Positions 42,015-50,614 of a DNA stretch of 64,000 nt are shown one piece after another (the first letter of the stretch is position 1; each line of letters opens with the position of its first letter). The notes under the pieces were generated by a model, which made no database searches, was not told where the DNA came from, and was given only the letters and a program-made list of their open reading frames with translations. The stretch is from DATARH01 sp036268075 (GTDB taxonomy: Bacteria > Pseudomonadota > Alphaproteobacteria > ATCC43930 > CGMCC-115725): assembly GCA_036268075.1 (NCBI GenBank), contig DATAUV010000075.1, positions 1-64,000 on the forward strand, read 5' to 3'. The position numbers were made by a program, and so were the translations under genes.

Positions 42015-42746
42015 ATGTCGCATTTCATCTCGCTCGGCTTTCTGACCCCGCCGGCCGTCTTTATCTGGCTGACGCTGGTCGGGATTTGGCTGTCGTTCTC
42101 GCGCGCGCCGCTCGGGCTCATCATCGCGCTCGTATCGGGGCTCTGCCTCTACGCGACCTCGATGCCGCTGGTCGGGTCGTTCCTGCTCGAGCGGATCGAG
42201 GCCAAGATCCCGGACCACGTCGATTTCAGCAAGGCCCAGGCGATCGTCGTGCTCGGGGGCGGTGTGCGGCGCGGGGAGGTCGGGATGCGGGATTCGCTCG
42301 ACCCGATCTCGCTCGACCGGGTGGCGATGGCCGCCGAGGCGTACCGCAAATACCACCTGCCGATCATCGCCGCCGGCGCCGGATTGGGCGGCGACCATCC
42401 GAGCGAGGCGATGCTGATGCGCCAGGCGCTCGACGATTTCTCGGTGCCGGTCGCGTGGGTCGAGGGCGAGTCGGGCTCGACCTATCAGAACGCCCTCTTC
42501 AGCGAACGTCTGCTGAAGCAGGCCAACATCAACACGGTGATCGTCGTCACCCAGGCTTGGCATATGCCGCGCGCGCTTTGGGCCTTCGAGCATGTCGGAC
42601 TGCACGCGCTGCCCTGGCCGACGCCGCGCGACTACACGCGGCTCGATTCGCTCGACGATCTCCTGCCCAATGCCGGCGGGCTCACGGAGAGCTACGCGGC
42701 GTTTCACGAGATGCTCGGTGCGGCCTATTACCGGCTACATTATTGA
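42015..42746 (+). CDS. YdcF/DUF218 family membrane-anchored protein
   Basis: Two N-terminal hydrophobic segments (about residues 10-28 and 32-52) are followed by a DUF218 domain: AIVVLGGGVRRGEVG, PIIAAGAGLGGDHPSEA, EGESGSTYQNALFSERLL and VVTQAWHMPRALWAF. The family (YdcF, SanA, ElyC) acts in envelope or peptidoglycan-precursor metabolism. The conserved acidic and His residues of the nucleotide-like pocket are present. It is a single gene between unrelated neighbours on the same strand. Confidence 0.85.
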   Translation: MSHFISLGFLTPPAVFIWLTLVGIWLSFSRAPLGLIIALVSGLCLYATSMPLVGSFLLERIEAKIPDHVDFSKAQAIVVLGGGVRRGEVGMRDSLDPISLDRVAMAAEAYRKYHLPIIAAGAGLGGDHPSEAMLMRQALDDFSVPVAWVEGESGSTYQNALFSERLLKQANINTVIVVTQAWHMPRALWAFEHVGLHALPWPTPRDYTRLDSLDDLLPNAGGLTESYAAFHEMLGAAYYRLHY

Positions 42747-42795
42747 AGTTGTGTCGCCGCAATGACATCCTGGCGCCACGTCAAGGGAGGCACGG

Positions 42796-43953
42796 ATGCG
42801 CCGTAACGACCAGATCGCCGAAGTGCGGAAACTGCTCGCCCATCTCGCGGGGCGCACCACGGCGATGGCGGATGCGATCTATCGCAACCCGATCACCGAT
42901 TACGTCTCGCCCGAGCAGGCGGCGGCCGAGCAGGATCTGTTCTTCCGCAAGGGCGTGATCAATCTCGGCCTCTCGTGCCTGTTGCCGAAGCCCGGCGACT
43001 GGATGACGCACGATTACACCGGCGTGCCGATCCTGTTGGTGCGGCGCGGCGACGGCACGCTCGGCGCTTTTCTCAATGTCTGCCGCCATCGCGGCGCCCG
43101 CGTCGCCGACGGCTGCGGCAGCGGCGAACGCGATTTCCGCTGCCCCTATCACGGCTGGTGCTACGGGCTCGACGGCGCGCTGATCGCGCGGCCCGACGAG
43201 CGCTCCTTCGCCGATGCCGATCGCGCGACGCATGGGCTGCGCCCGCTGCCGGTCGCCGAGAAATACGGGATGATCTGGGTGTCGCCGTCGCCCGACACGC
43301 AATTCGACGTGGACGATCTGCTGAGCGGCCTCGATGTCGACATGGCCGCCTACGGGCTCGACACCTACCACCACTACGAGACCCGCGTGCTGCACCGGAA
43401 GATGAACTGGAAGCTCGCCGTCGACACGTTCGGCGAGAGCTACCACCTCCAGCACCTGCATCCGACCACGGTCGACCCGCTGTTCCACAGCAACCGCTGC
43501 ACCTTCGACCCGTTCGGGCTCAACCATCGCATGATCATCGCGCGCAAGAACATGGACGAGCTGCGCGAGGTGCCCGAGGCGCAATGGGATCTGTTCGACC
43601 ACACCGCGATCATCTGCGTGCTGTTCCCGAACACGGTATTCACGTTCCAGCGCGACCACGTCGAGACCTGGCACATGTTTCCCGGCAAGAATGTCGACGA
43701 AACCGTGATGTACGTCTCGCTTTACATCCCGACACCGGTCGACAACCCCAAGGCCAAGGAGCATTGGGACCGCAACTTCAACCTGTTGATGGCGACGGTC
43801 GAGATGGAGGATTTCCCGACCTGCGAGGGGATGCAGCGCGGGTTCAAGTCGGGCGCGCAGGACGCGATCGTCTTCGGCCGCAACGAGCCGGCGCTCCAGC
43901 ACTATCACAAGAGCATCCACGCCGCGCTCTCGGGCGCGATGGCGGCGGAGTAG
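42796..43953 (+). CDS. Rieske non-heme iron oxygenase, alpha subunit
   Basis: Ring-hydroxylating or demethylating oxygenase. The Rieske cluster ligands are in NVCRHRGARV and CPYHGWCYG (two Cys, two His). The mononuclear iron site is in ESYHLQHLHPTTVD, with a third carboxylate ligand further on. At 385 residues it has the standard length of the alpha subunit. No beta subunit or reductase gene is adjacent, so it depends on electron carriers encoded elsewhere. AAGGGAGG precedes the ATG. The substrate is unknown; aromatics or quaternary amines are common. Confidence 0.88.
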   Translation: MRRNDQIAEVRKLLAHLAGRTTAMADAIYRNPITDYVSPEQAAAEQDLFFRKGVINLGLSCLLPKPGDWMTHDYTGVPILLVRRGDGTLGAFLNVCRHRGARVADGCGSGERDFRCPYHGWCYGLDGALIARPDERSFADADRATHGLRPLPVAEKYGMIWVSPSPDTQFDVDDLLSGLDVDMAAYGLDTYHHYETRVLHRKMNWKLAVDTFGESYHLQHLHPTTVDPLFHSNRCTFDPFGLNHRMIIARKNMDELREVPEAQWDLFDHTAIICVLFPNTVFTFQRDHVETWHMFPGKNVDETVMYVSLYIPTPVDNPKAKEHWDRNFNLLMATVEMEDFPTCEGMQRGFKSGAQDAIVFGRNEPALQHYHKSIHAALSGAMAAE

Positions 43954-44011
43954 GCGGCCTCGCCTTCACGAAGGTGGCGAGGCGGGGTGCTTTTGGGGCA
44001 TTAAGCGCCCA

Positions 44012-44734
44012 ATGGATTTGTCCGTCGTCATCCCGGTCAAGAACGAGGCCGGCAACATCGCGCCGCTGGTCGGCGAGATCGCCGCCGCGCTGGACGGCGT
44101 CGCCGAGTACGAGATCGTCTATGTCGACGACGGCAGCACCGACGCGACCGGGGCCGAGATCCGCGGCTTGCAGCAAACCCACCCGCGCCTCCGCGTGATC
44201 CGCCACACCGCGAGCTGCGGGCAGAGCGCGGCGGTGCGCACGGGCGTCAGGGCCGCGCGCGGCACCTGGATCGCGACGCTCGACGGCGACGGCCAGAACG
44301 ACCCGGCCGACATCCCGGCGCTGTGGCGGCTCGCCGGCGCGGCACCCGCGAGCCCGCCGCTGTTGATCGCCGGCCATCGCGCCCGCCGCCGCGACACGTG
44401 GTCGAAGCGGATGTCGTCGCGCGTCGCCAACGGCGTCCGCCGCCGCATGCTGCGCGACGACACCCCCGACACCGGCTGCGGCCTCAAGCTGTTCCCCCGT
44501 GCCCTCTTTCTCGACCTTCCCTATTTCGATCACATGCATCGTTTCCTCCCGGCGCTCGTGCTGCGGGCCGGCGGGGCCGTGCGGTCGGTTGCCGTCAATC
44601 ATCGCCCGCGCGAGCGCGGTGTGTCGAAATATGGCGTGCTCGATCGCCTCGCGGTCGGGATCACCGATCTGTTCGGCGTGATGTGGCTGCGGCGGCGCGG
44701 GTCGGTGCCGGTGGTGGTCGAGGACGCAAGGTGA
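44012..44734 (+). CDS. Family 2 glycosyltransferase (polyprenyl-phosphate type)
   Basis: A GT2 enzyme resembling dolichol/undecaprenyl-phosphate sugar transferases. The nucleotide-binding start is SVVIPVKNEAGNIAPLV, the metal-binding acids are in IVYVDDGSTDATG and ATLDGDGQNDP. The C-terminal hydrophobic segment seen in full-length members is missing (240 residues), so it is probably membrane-associated rather than integral. Its stop overlaps the start of the TVP38-like membrane protein gene as GTGA. A joint role in cell-envelope sugar transfer is likely. Confidence 0.85.
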   Translation: MDLSVVIPVKNEAGNIAPLVGEIAAALDGVAEYEIVYVDDGSTDATGAEIRGLQQTHPRLRVIRHTASCGQSAAVRTGVRAARGTWIATLDGDGQNDPADIPALWRLAGAAPASPPLLIAGHRARRRDTWSKRMSSRVANGVRRRMLRDDTPDTGCGLKLFPRALFLDLPYFDHMHRFLPALVLRAGGAVRSVAVNHRPRERGVSKYGVLDRLAVGITDLFGVMWLRRRGSVPVVVEDAR

Positions 44735-45411
44735 GCGTGTCGGCCGCCTTGCCCGTAAACCGCCTCCGCCTCGCCGGCCGCCTCGCGCTCGTCGCGGCGC
44801 TGATCGCCGGAATCGTCGCGGCCTGGCATTGGCGGATGGTGTTCGAGCCGGCGGCATTGAGCGCGCACCTCGCCGGCTCGCCGGTCGCGCCGCTCATATT
44901 CCTGGCGCTGCACGTCGCGGCGAGCCTTCTGTTCGTGCCGCGGACCCTGCTCGCGATCGTCGGCGGGCTCGTTTTCGGCATGTGGTGGGGGACACTCTGG
45001 GCGGCGCTCGGCAGCGTGGTCGGGGCCTCGGCGGGATTTCTCGTCGCGCGCTACGTCAACGCCGGAATCATCGACACGACAAGCTGGGCGCGGCTGTCGG
45101 GACCGCTCGGCCGCGTCGAGCGCGGCGGGTGGCGGGCGGTCGCGATGATCCGGCTGATCCCGGTGATCCCGCACAGTCTGACCAACTACGCGCTCGGCCT
45201 GACGCGGCTCGGCCTCGTCCCGTACGCGCTGGGCTCATTCTTGGGACAACTCCCGCTGACGATCGCCTATACCGATCTCGGCGCCGCCGGCGGCAAGGTC
45301 GTGCTCGGCGCCGGCGGCTGGATCGTGCCGACCGCGATCGGCGCGGCGGCGCTCGCCCTGTCGCTGGCGATTCCGCTTATCGCGCGGCGGCGGCCAGCGC
45401 CGGAGGCATAG
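44731..45411 (+). CDS. TVP38/TMEM64 family (DedA-like) membrane protein
   Basis: A 226-residue protein with about six hydrophobic segments. FVPRTLLAIVGGLVFGMWWGTLWA and IRLIPVIPHSLTNYALGLT carry the conserved Gly-rich loops and the re-entrant Arg/Pro motif of the TVP38 group, which handles lipid or lipid-linked sugar movement across the membrane. It starts with GTG overlapping the glycosyltransferase stop. The pair may glycosylate and flip an envelope lipid. Its end overlaps the convergent glcF gene by 35 bp. Confidence 0.83.
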   Translation: MSVSAALPVNRLRLAGRLALVAALIAGIVAAWHWRMVFEPAALSAHLAGSPVAPLIFLALHVAASLLFVPRTLLAIVGGLVFGMWWGTLWAALGSVVGASAGFLVARYVNAGIIDTTSWARLSGPLGRVERGGWRAVAMIRLIPVIPHSLTNYALGLTRLGLVPYALGSFLGQLPLTIAYTDLGAAGGKVVLGAGGWIVPTAIGAAALALSLAIPLIARRRPAPEA

Positions 45412-46669
45412 GCCCTCCGGTCGCCCAGTCCAGCAGCTCGACCGTATGCAGCACCGGCACCGCGCTGCCGGCGGCGAGCTGGGTGATGCAGCCGATATTG
45501 CCGGCGGCGATGAAATCCGGCGCGGTCCGGGCGATGTTGGCGAGCTTGCGGTCGCGCAGCCGGCCGGCGAGCTCGGGCTGCAGCAGATTGTAGGTGCCCG
45601 CAGACCCGCAGCACAAATGCCCCTCGGGGATGTCGACCGGCTCGAACCCGGCCGCGGCGAGCAGCTCCTTGGGCAGGCGATGGACCTTCTGCCCGTGCTG
45701 CAGCGAACAGGCCGAGTGATACGCGACCCGCCCCGCGCCGCTTCCGGGCCGCAGTCCCAGCTCCGCGACCACCTCGCTGACATCGCGGGCCAGCGCCGAA
45801 ACCCGCGCCGCCTTGTCGGCATAGGCGGGATCGTCGCGCAGCATGAACCCATAATCCTTGACCGTCGTGCCGCAGCCCGAGGCGTTGACGACGATCGCAT
45901 CGAGCCCGCCCGTGCGCCGCAACCGCTCCCACGCGTCGATATTGGCGCGGGCAAAGGCGAGCGCCGCGTCCTCCTGGCCCAAATGATGCGTCAGCGACCC
46001 GCAACACCCGCTGCCCTCGGCGACCACGATTTCGCAGCCGTGGCGGGTCAAAAGCCGGATCGTCGCCTCGTTGATCTCGGGCTTAAGCACCTGCTGCGCA
46101 CATCCGGACAACAGCGCCACCCGCATCCGTGTCGGACCTTCGGCGGGAAAGATTTGCGGCCGGTCGGAGGCCGACGGGGACGGCACCGACCGCGGCGCCA
46201 GCGCCAGCATCGGCCGCAGCCGCCGCGGCACGACCGGCGCCAGGAATTTCGCGAAGCCGGCGCCCAGCAACGCTAGCCGAAACAGCTTCGGCCGGCTCAG
46301 CACCACCCCGAGCAGCCGGCGCAGCACCCGGTCGATCCATGGGCGGTGATGATGCTCCTCGATATAGCGCCGCGCGTGGTCGATCAGATGCATGTAGTTG
46401 ACGCCCGACGGGCAGGTCGTCATGCAGCCGAGGCACGACAGGCACCGGTCGATGTGCTTGACCGTCTCGGGCCCCGGCGCGGCGCCCGTCTCCAGCATGT
46501 TCTTGACCAGATAGATGCGGCCGCGCGGGCTGTCGAGCTCGTCGCCGAGCAGCACATAGGTCGGGCAGGTCGCGGTGCAGAACCCGCAATGGACGCAGGC
46601 GCGGAGAATCTTCTCGGTCTGCGCCGTGTCGGAATCGAGGAGCTGCTCGGGGGTGAATTCGGTCTGCAT
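45377..46669 (-). CDS. glcF: Glycolate oxidase iron-sulfur subunit GlcF
   Basis: Electron-transfer subunit of glycolate dehydrogenase, passing electrons from GlcDE to the quinone pool. Two 4Fe-4S motifs occur near the N-terminus, CVHCGFCTATCPTY and CLSCLGCMTTCPSG. Two CCG domains follow, with GCCGSLTHHLG and LCCGSAGTYNLLQPE. The ATG at 46669 shares a base with the glcE stop (TGATG). At 430 residues it is the normal size. Confidence 0.93.
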   Translation of the reverse strand: MQTEFTPEQLLDSDTAQTEKILRACVHCGFCTATCPTYVLLGDELDSPRGRIYLVKNMLETGAAPGPETVKHIDRCLSCLGCMTTCPSGVNYMHLIDHARRYIEEHHHRPWIDRVLRRLLGVVLSRPKLFRLALLGAGFAKFLAPVVPRRLRPMLALAPRSVPSPSASDRPQIFPAEGPTRMRVALLSGCAQQVLKPEINEATIRLLTRHGCEIVVAEGSGCCGSLTHHLGQEDAALAFARANIDAWERLRRTGGLDAIVVNASGCGTTVKDYGFMLRDDPAYADKAARVSALARDVSEVVAELGLRPGSGAGRVAYHSACSLQHGQKVHRLPKELLAAAGFEPVDIPEGHLCCGSAGTYNLLQPELAGRLRDRKLANIARTAPDFIAAGNIGCITQLAAGSAVPVLHTVELLDWATGGPMPPALAAAAR

Positions 46670-47853
46670 CAGACGTCGTCGACCATGCGGCCGGGGTTGA
46701 GGATGTGGCGCGGGTCGAACCCGTCCTTGACCCGCCGCGTCAGCGCAGCCAGCCCGGCCGACTGCGGCTCGAACACCGCGACCTCGCGGCGGAGGCCCAG
46801 GCCGCCGCGGATCAAGGTCGCGTGCCCGTCGCCGCCGACGGCGCCGCGGATGATCGCGGCCCCGCCGTCGCCAGCCTCGGGCACGGCGAGCCAGACGAGA
46901 CCCCCGTCCCAGTCGAGAAACCACGCGGCGTCGATCCGGCGGGCGACCGCCTCGGCCAATTCGGCGCCACGGCTCGGCGCGACCGACACCCGCCACACCG
47001 CCCGCCCGTCGAGCCCCGACACCGGCCCCGCCGCGCCGATCGAGCGCCACAGCGCGACCGACTCGTCGTCGCCCAGCGTTTCGGCCGCGCCGGCATCGCC
47101 AAACTCGCGGATCAGGCTTTCCCGGCGATACGCCACCGACGGCGCCGGCCCCTCGACCCGCACCGCGACCGCGATCGGCAGCGCCAGGCCGGTCGGGATG
47201 TACGCGGCGCCCGACACCTCGTGCGGCGACCCCAGCACCGCCGCCATCAGCGCCGTCGCCAGCTCCGGCGGCACGTCGTGGAACAGTACCGTCGCCACCG
47301 ACTCCGGCCGCGGCAATACCTTGACCGAAACCTCTTCGAGTGCCGTCAGCGTGCCGTAGGACCCCGCCATCAGCTTGCACAGATCGTAGCCGGTGACGTT
47401 TTTGACGACCTTGCCGCCGGCCTTGAAGATTTCACCGCGCCCGCTGACCCCGCGAAACCCGAGGAAATGGTCGCGCGCCGCCCCCGCCTTGATCCGCCGC
47501 GGCCCGGCGAGGTTGCAGGCGATCGTCCCACCCAGCGTCGGCCGCGTCGCCTCGGCCCCGAGCAACGCGCGCCAATCCGGCGGCTCGAAAGCCAGCATCT
47601 GCCCGTTCGCGGCGAGCAGCGCCTCGATCTCGTCAAGCGGCGTCGCCGCTCCGGCGGTCAGCACCAGCTCGGCCGGCTCGTATTCGCGCACCCCGGCGAG
47701 AGCGGAGAGGTCGAGCGCATGCGGCACCTGCAACGGCCTGCCCAACCCGCACTTCGACCCGCCGGCGACGAGCTCCAAGGGTTCCTCCGTCGCCAGCGCG
47801 CTGGCGACCGCGTCGCGGAGTTCGTCGAGTGTCGTGGGCGCAAACCGGGTCAC
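46669..47853 (-). CDS. glcE: Glycolate oxidase FAD-binding subunit GlcE
   Basis: FAD_binding_4 subunit of glycolate dehydrogenase. The segments LELVAGGSKCGLGRP, RPTLGGTIACNLAGPRR and FKAGGKVVKNVTGYDLCKL are typical. The start is a GTG at 47853, where the family N-terminus begins, and it overlaps the higA stop as GTGA. Translation of glcE is therefore coupled to an antitoxin gene rather than to glcD. The frame upstream to 48345 is antitoxin-region shadow and is not used. Confidence 0.9.
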   Translation of the reverse strand: MTRFAPTTLDELRDAVASALATEEPLELVAGGSKCGLGRPLQVPHALDLSALAGVREYEPAELVLTAGAATPLDEIEALLAANGQMLAFEPPDWRALLGAEATRPTLGGTIACNLAGPRRIKAGAARDHFLGFRGVSGRGEIFKAGGKVVKNVTGYDLCKLMAGSYGTLTALEEVSVKVLPRPESVATVLFHDVPPELATALMAAVLGSPHEVSGAAYIPTGLALPIAVAVRVEGPAPSVAYRRESLIREFGDAGAAETLGDDESVALWRSIGAAGPVSGLDGRAVWRVSVAPSRGAELAEAVARRIDAAWFLDWDGGLVWLAVPEAGDGGAAIIRGAVGGDGHATLIRGGLGLRREVAVFEPQSAGLAALTRRVKDGFDPRHILNPGRMVDDV

Positions 47854-48161
47854 GCGGCAGGCTCGATCTCGATGAGCGTGTCGCGCAGCCGCTGCTCGGC
47901 GAGCCACAAATCGCGTTGCGTTTGCATCTGAAGATAAAGGTCGGCTGCTCCACCCGTCAGCCGGCCAAAGCGTAAGGCCATGTCGGCGGTCACGGCGCTG
48001 CTGCCATTCAGCACCGCGTAGAGGGATGGGCGCGACACCCTCATCCGACGCGCCGCCTCGGCGATCGGCAATTTTACATGATCGTCGAGAATCTCGCGCA
48101 TCAGCTCCCCGGGGTGGCTGGGAGGGCGGGCGATCGGACGGGTGACAGACAGTTCGGACAT
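47850..48161 (-). CDS. higA: HigA-family antitoxin
   Basis: A 103-residue antitoxin with an XRE helix-turn-helix: HPGELMREILDDHVKLPIAEA, AARRMRVSRPSLYAVLNG and SAVTADMALRFGRLTGG. It binds and blocks HigB and represses its own promoter (see 48455-48498). It lies 11 bp after higB, in the toxin-first order of this family. Its last four bases form the glcE start. The module sits inside the glycolate oxidase operon. Confidence 0.9.
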   Translation of the reverse strand: MSELSVTRPIARPPSHPGELMREILDDHVKLPIAEAARRMRVSRPSLYAVLNGSSAVTADMALRFGRLTGGAADLYLQMQTQRDLWLAEQRLRDTLIEIEPAA

Positions 48162-48172
48162 TGGCGTCGCCT

Positions 48173-48448
48173 CTAATGATATTGTTCAAGATCGACCCGC
48201 AACGCTTTCCCATCGTCCCATTCGAACGTGATGCACCAGGGCCCGTTGACGTGGACCGAGTAGCGTTGCGGCCGCCCCTGCAACGGATGGAAGTCAAAGC
48301 CTGGTTGTCGCAGGGCCTCAACTGTCCGTCCCGCGTCCAAGGCATCGAGACGGACGAGCGCCCGACGATGCAGATCCGGCCTGACCCGGCCGGTTTTTCC
48401 GGTCTCGAACAACTCCTTGAGGCCGCGATGACGGAAGCTTTCGATCAC
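48173..48448 (-). CDS. higB: HigB/RelE-family toxin
   Basis: A ribosome-dependent mRNA-cleaving toxin family member of 91 residues. SFRHRGLKELFETGKTGRV, ALDAGRTVEALRQPGFDFHPL and WCITFEWDDGKALRVDLEQYH are the family marks. It starts with GTG at 48448 and is followed after 11 bp by the antitoxin gene. The catalytic basic and aromatic residues are present, so it should be active. Confidence 0.9.
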   Translation of the reverse strand: MIESFRHRGLKELFETGKTGRVRPDLHRRALVRLDALDAGRTVEALRQPGFDFHPLQGRPQRYSVHVNGPWCITFEWDDGKALRVDLEQYH

Positions 48449-48454
48449 GCGACA

Positions 48455-48498
48455 AGTGTAAGGTATCGCCTAACAGATGTTAAGTGACACCTTACACT
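48455..48498 (-). promoter_or_regulatory. higBA promoter and operator
   Basis: On the minus strand TTAACA (48478-48483) and TACACT (48455-48460) are spaced by 17 nt, a fair sigma-70-type promoter directly before higB. Ten-nt inverted repeats AGTGTAAGGT (48455-48464) and ACCTTACACT (48489-48498) overlap the -10 and flank the -35, as expected for HigA autorepression. The right arm touches the glcD stop. Confidence 0.68.
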
Positions 48499-49988
48499 CA
48501 AAACCGCGGCAGATCCGGGTGTGGCACCTGGCCGTGATGCACGTGGAGGCGGCCGAGCTCGGCGCAGCGGTGCAGCGTCGGGAAAACCTTGCCGGGGTTG
48601 AGAAGCCCTTCGGGGTCGAACGCGCATTTGAGGCGCTGCTGCTGGGCGAGGTCCACCTCGTCGAACATCGCCGGCATCAGGTCGCGCTTTTCGACGCCGA
48701 CCCCGTGCTCGCCGGTCAAAACCCCGCCGACCGCGACGCAGAGCCGTAAGATGTCGGAGCCGAACGCCTCGGCCCGCTCGACCTCCCCGGGCTTGTTGGC
48801 GTCGTAGAGGATCAGCGGATGCAGATTGCCGTCGCCGGCATGGAAGACGTTGGCGACCGCGAGCCCATGCTCCTTCGATAGCTCGCCGATTCGCACCAGC
48901 ACCTCGGCGAGGCGGCCGCGCGGGATCGTGCCGTCCATGCAGTAATAATCGGGCGAGATGCGGCCGACCGCCGGAAACGCTGCCTTGCGCCCGGCCCAGA
49001 AGGCGAGCCGCTCCCCCTCGTTCTCGCTGACGCGGATCGAGGCGGCGCGGTTGTCGCGGGCGAGCCGGTCGACCGCCGAGATCAGGTAATCGACCTCCGC
49101 TTGCGGGCCGTCCAACTCGACGATCAAGAGCGCCTCGACATCGAGCGGATAGCCGGCGTTGACAAAGGCCTCGGCGGCATGGATCGCCGGCCGGTCCATC
49201 ATCTCCATCCCACCCGGAATGATCCCGGCTGCGATGATCGCGGCGACGCAATTGCCGGCATCCTCGGTCGTGGGAAACCCGACAAGCAGCGCCCGCGCCG
49301 TGCTCGGCTTTTTCAGGATGCGCAGCGTCACCTCGGTGACGACTCCCAAAAGGCCCTCTGAGCCCGTCACAACACCCATCAGGTCGTATCCGGCCGCGTC
49401 GAGATGCTTGCCGCCGAGGCGGATCACCTCGCCGTCGATCAGCACCATCTCGATCCCGAGTACATTGTTGGTGGTGAGGCCGTATTTGAGGCAATGCACG
49501 CCGCCCGAGTTCTCGGCGATGTTGCCGCCGATCGTGCAGGCGATCTGGCTCGACGGGTCGGGCGCGTAATAAAACCCGGCTGCCTCGACCGTCTGGCTGA
49601 CGCCGAGATTGGTGACCCCAGGCTGCACGGTGACGCAGCGATTGGCGTAGTCGATATCGAGCACGCGGTTGAACTTGCCCATGCCGAGGAGGACACCGTC
49701 GGCGAGCGGCAAGGCCCCGCCCGACAGCGACGTGCCGGCGCCGCGCGGCACCACCTTGATCCCTTCGTCCTTGCAATACCGCAGCACGGCCGCCACCTGC
49801 GCCACCGTCTCGGGCAGCACGACGACGAGCGGCGGCTGGCGATAGGCCGTCAGCCCGTCGCTTTCATAGGCGCGCCGCTCGGGCGCAGAGACGATGACGC
49901 TGCCATCACCCGGCACGACCCGGCGCAACGCCGCGGCGATCTCCTCGCGGCGAGCGATGACCGCCACATCGGGAAGGGGCATATCCAT
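48498..49988 (-). CDS. glcD: Glycolate oxidase subunit GlcD
   Basis: FAD-linked catalytic subunit that oxidises glycolate to glyoxylate. FAD-binding motifs KVVPRGAGTSLSGGALPLAD and CTIGGNIAENSGGVHCLKYG, the C-terminal VFHAGDGNLHPLILYD and LTGEHGVGVEKRDL are typical. At 496 residues it is the usual size. It is the first gene of the glc operon, but a higBA module separates it from glcE. No glcC-type regulator gene is next to it. Confidence 0.94.
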   Translation of the reverse strand: MDMPLPDVAVIARREEIAAALRRVVPGDGSVIVSAPERRAYESDGLTAYRQPPLVVVLPETVAQVAAVLRYCKDEGIKVVPRGAGTSLSGGALPLADGVLLGMGKFNRVLDIDYANRCVTVQPGVTNLGVSQTVEAAGFYYAPDPSSQIACTIGGNIAENSGGVHCLKYGLTTNNVLGIEMVLIDGEVIRLGGKHLDAAGYDLMGVVTGSEGLLGVVTEVTLRILKKPSTARALLVGFPTTEDAGNCVAAIIAAGIIPGGMEMMDRPAIHAAEAFVNAGYPLDVEALLIVELDGPQAEVDYLISAVDRLARDNRAASIRVSENEGERLAFWAGRKAAFPAVGRISPDYYCMDGTIPRGRLAEVLVRIGELSKEHGLAVANVFHAGDGNLHPLILYDANKPGEVERAEAFGSDILRLCVAVGGVLTGEHGVGVEKRDLMPAMFDEVDLAQQQRLKCAFDPEGLLNPGKVFPTLHRCAELGRLHVHHGQVPHPDLPRF

Positions 49989-50074
49989 GGGCGGATTCTG
50001 GCACCGCCGGCGCGGAGAGGCAATCTCGCGCCGACCGAGCCCTATATATCGAGACTAAAAGGCGCCTATCGAGA

Positions 50075-50099
50075 CGAAAAAGGCGGCCGCAGCCGCCTT
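50075..50099 (-). terminator. Rho-independent terminator of rpmJ
   Basis: On the minus strand AAGGCGGC and GCCGCCTT form an 8-bp GC-rich stem around a 4-nt loop, followed by a run of five T. It lies 16 bp after the rpmJ stop. The sequence just beyond (50045-50085) contains a near-duplicate TATCGAGAC-AAAAGGCG unit. Confidence 0.85.
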
Positions 50100-50115
50100 G
50101 CGGTGACCCGGAGGG

Positions 50116-50241
50116 TCAGCCCTGACGCGCCTTGTAGCGCGGGTTGGCCTTGTTGATCACATAGACCCGCCCCTTGCGCCGCACGATCCGACAGTTGCTG
50201 TCGCGCTTTTTCAGGCTCTTCAGGGAATTGACGATCTTCAT
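50116..50241 (-). CDS. rpmJ: 50S ribosomal protein L36
   Basis: A 41-residue basic ribosomal protein starting MKIVNSLKSLKKRDSNCRIV and ending NKANPRYKARQG. It is of the type without the four-ligand zinc site: only one Cys is present. The gene has its own terminator 16 bp downstream and is monocistronic, as usual for this form outside the ribosomal operons. Confidence 0.95.
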   Translation of the reverse strand: MKIVNSLKSLKKRDSNCRIVRRKGRVYVINKANPRYKARQG

Positions 50242-50329
50242 CACACGGATCCTTCGAGGCGCGCGGAAGATAGGCAGCGGCGAACGCGAAGTCAATCCAA
50301 CCGTAGACGGTCGAACACCCTCATAATAA

Positions 50330-50346
50330 ACTAGCTGTCAGCTAGT
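50330..50346. promoter_or_regulatory. 17-bp palindromic operator before vapBC
   Basis: ACTAGCTG-T-CAGCTAGT is a perfect 8-bp inverted repeat about a central T, ending 16 bp before the antitoxin start. It is the probable autorepression site of the VapBC complex. Confidence 0.75.
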
Positions 50347-50362
50347 CTGTTTGGTGGATCAG

Positions 50363-50614
50363 ATGCGAGAAGTCGGTGCCTTCGAGGCGAAGAATACTCT
50401 TAGCGCGTTGCTCGATCTCGTCGAGGGCGGCGAAGAGGTGACGATCACGCGGCACGGGAAGGTGGTGGCTCGTCTTGTACCGCCTGCCGGCAGCGTCAAT
50501 CGGGACCAGGCGCGCGCGGCGATGCAGCGATTGCGGGCACGCGCAAAAAAGGAAAACCACGGGCCATTCGATTGGAACGAGTGGAAAGCTTATCGCGACG
50601 AGGGCAGGCGGTGA
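50363..50614 (+). CDS. vapB: Phd/YefM-family antitoxin (VapB-like)
   Basis: An 83-residue antitoxin. The N-terminal DNA-binding fold VGAFEAKNTLSALLDLVEGGE and TRHGKVVARLVPP matches the Phd/YefM family, which often pairs with PIN toxins. The C-terminal tail with WNEWKAYRDEGRR would wrap the toxin. The ATG at 50363 has GGTGGAT before it; a GTG at 50351 is the alternative. Its stop overlaps the toxin start as GTGA. Confidence 0.87.
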   Translation: MREVGAFEAKNTLSALLDLVEGGEEVTITRHGKVVARLVPPAGSVNRDQARAAMQRLRARAKKENHGPFDWNEWKAYRDEGRR

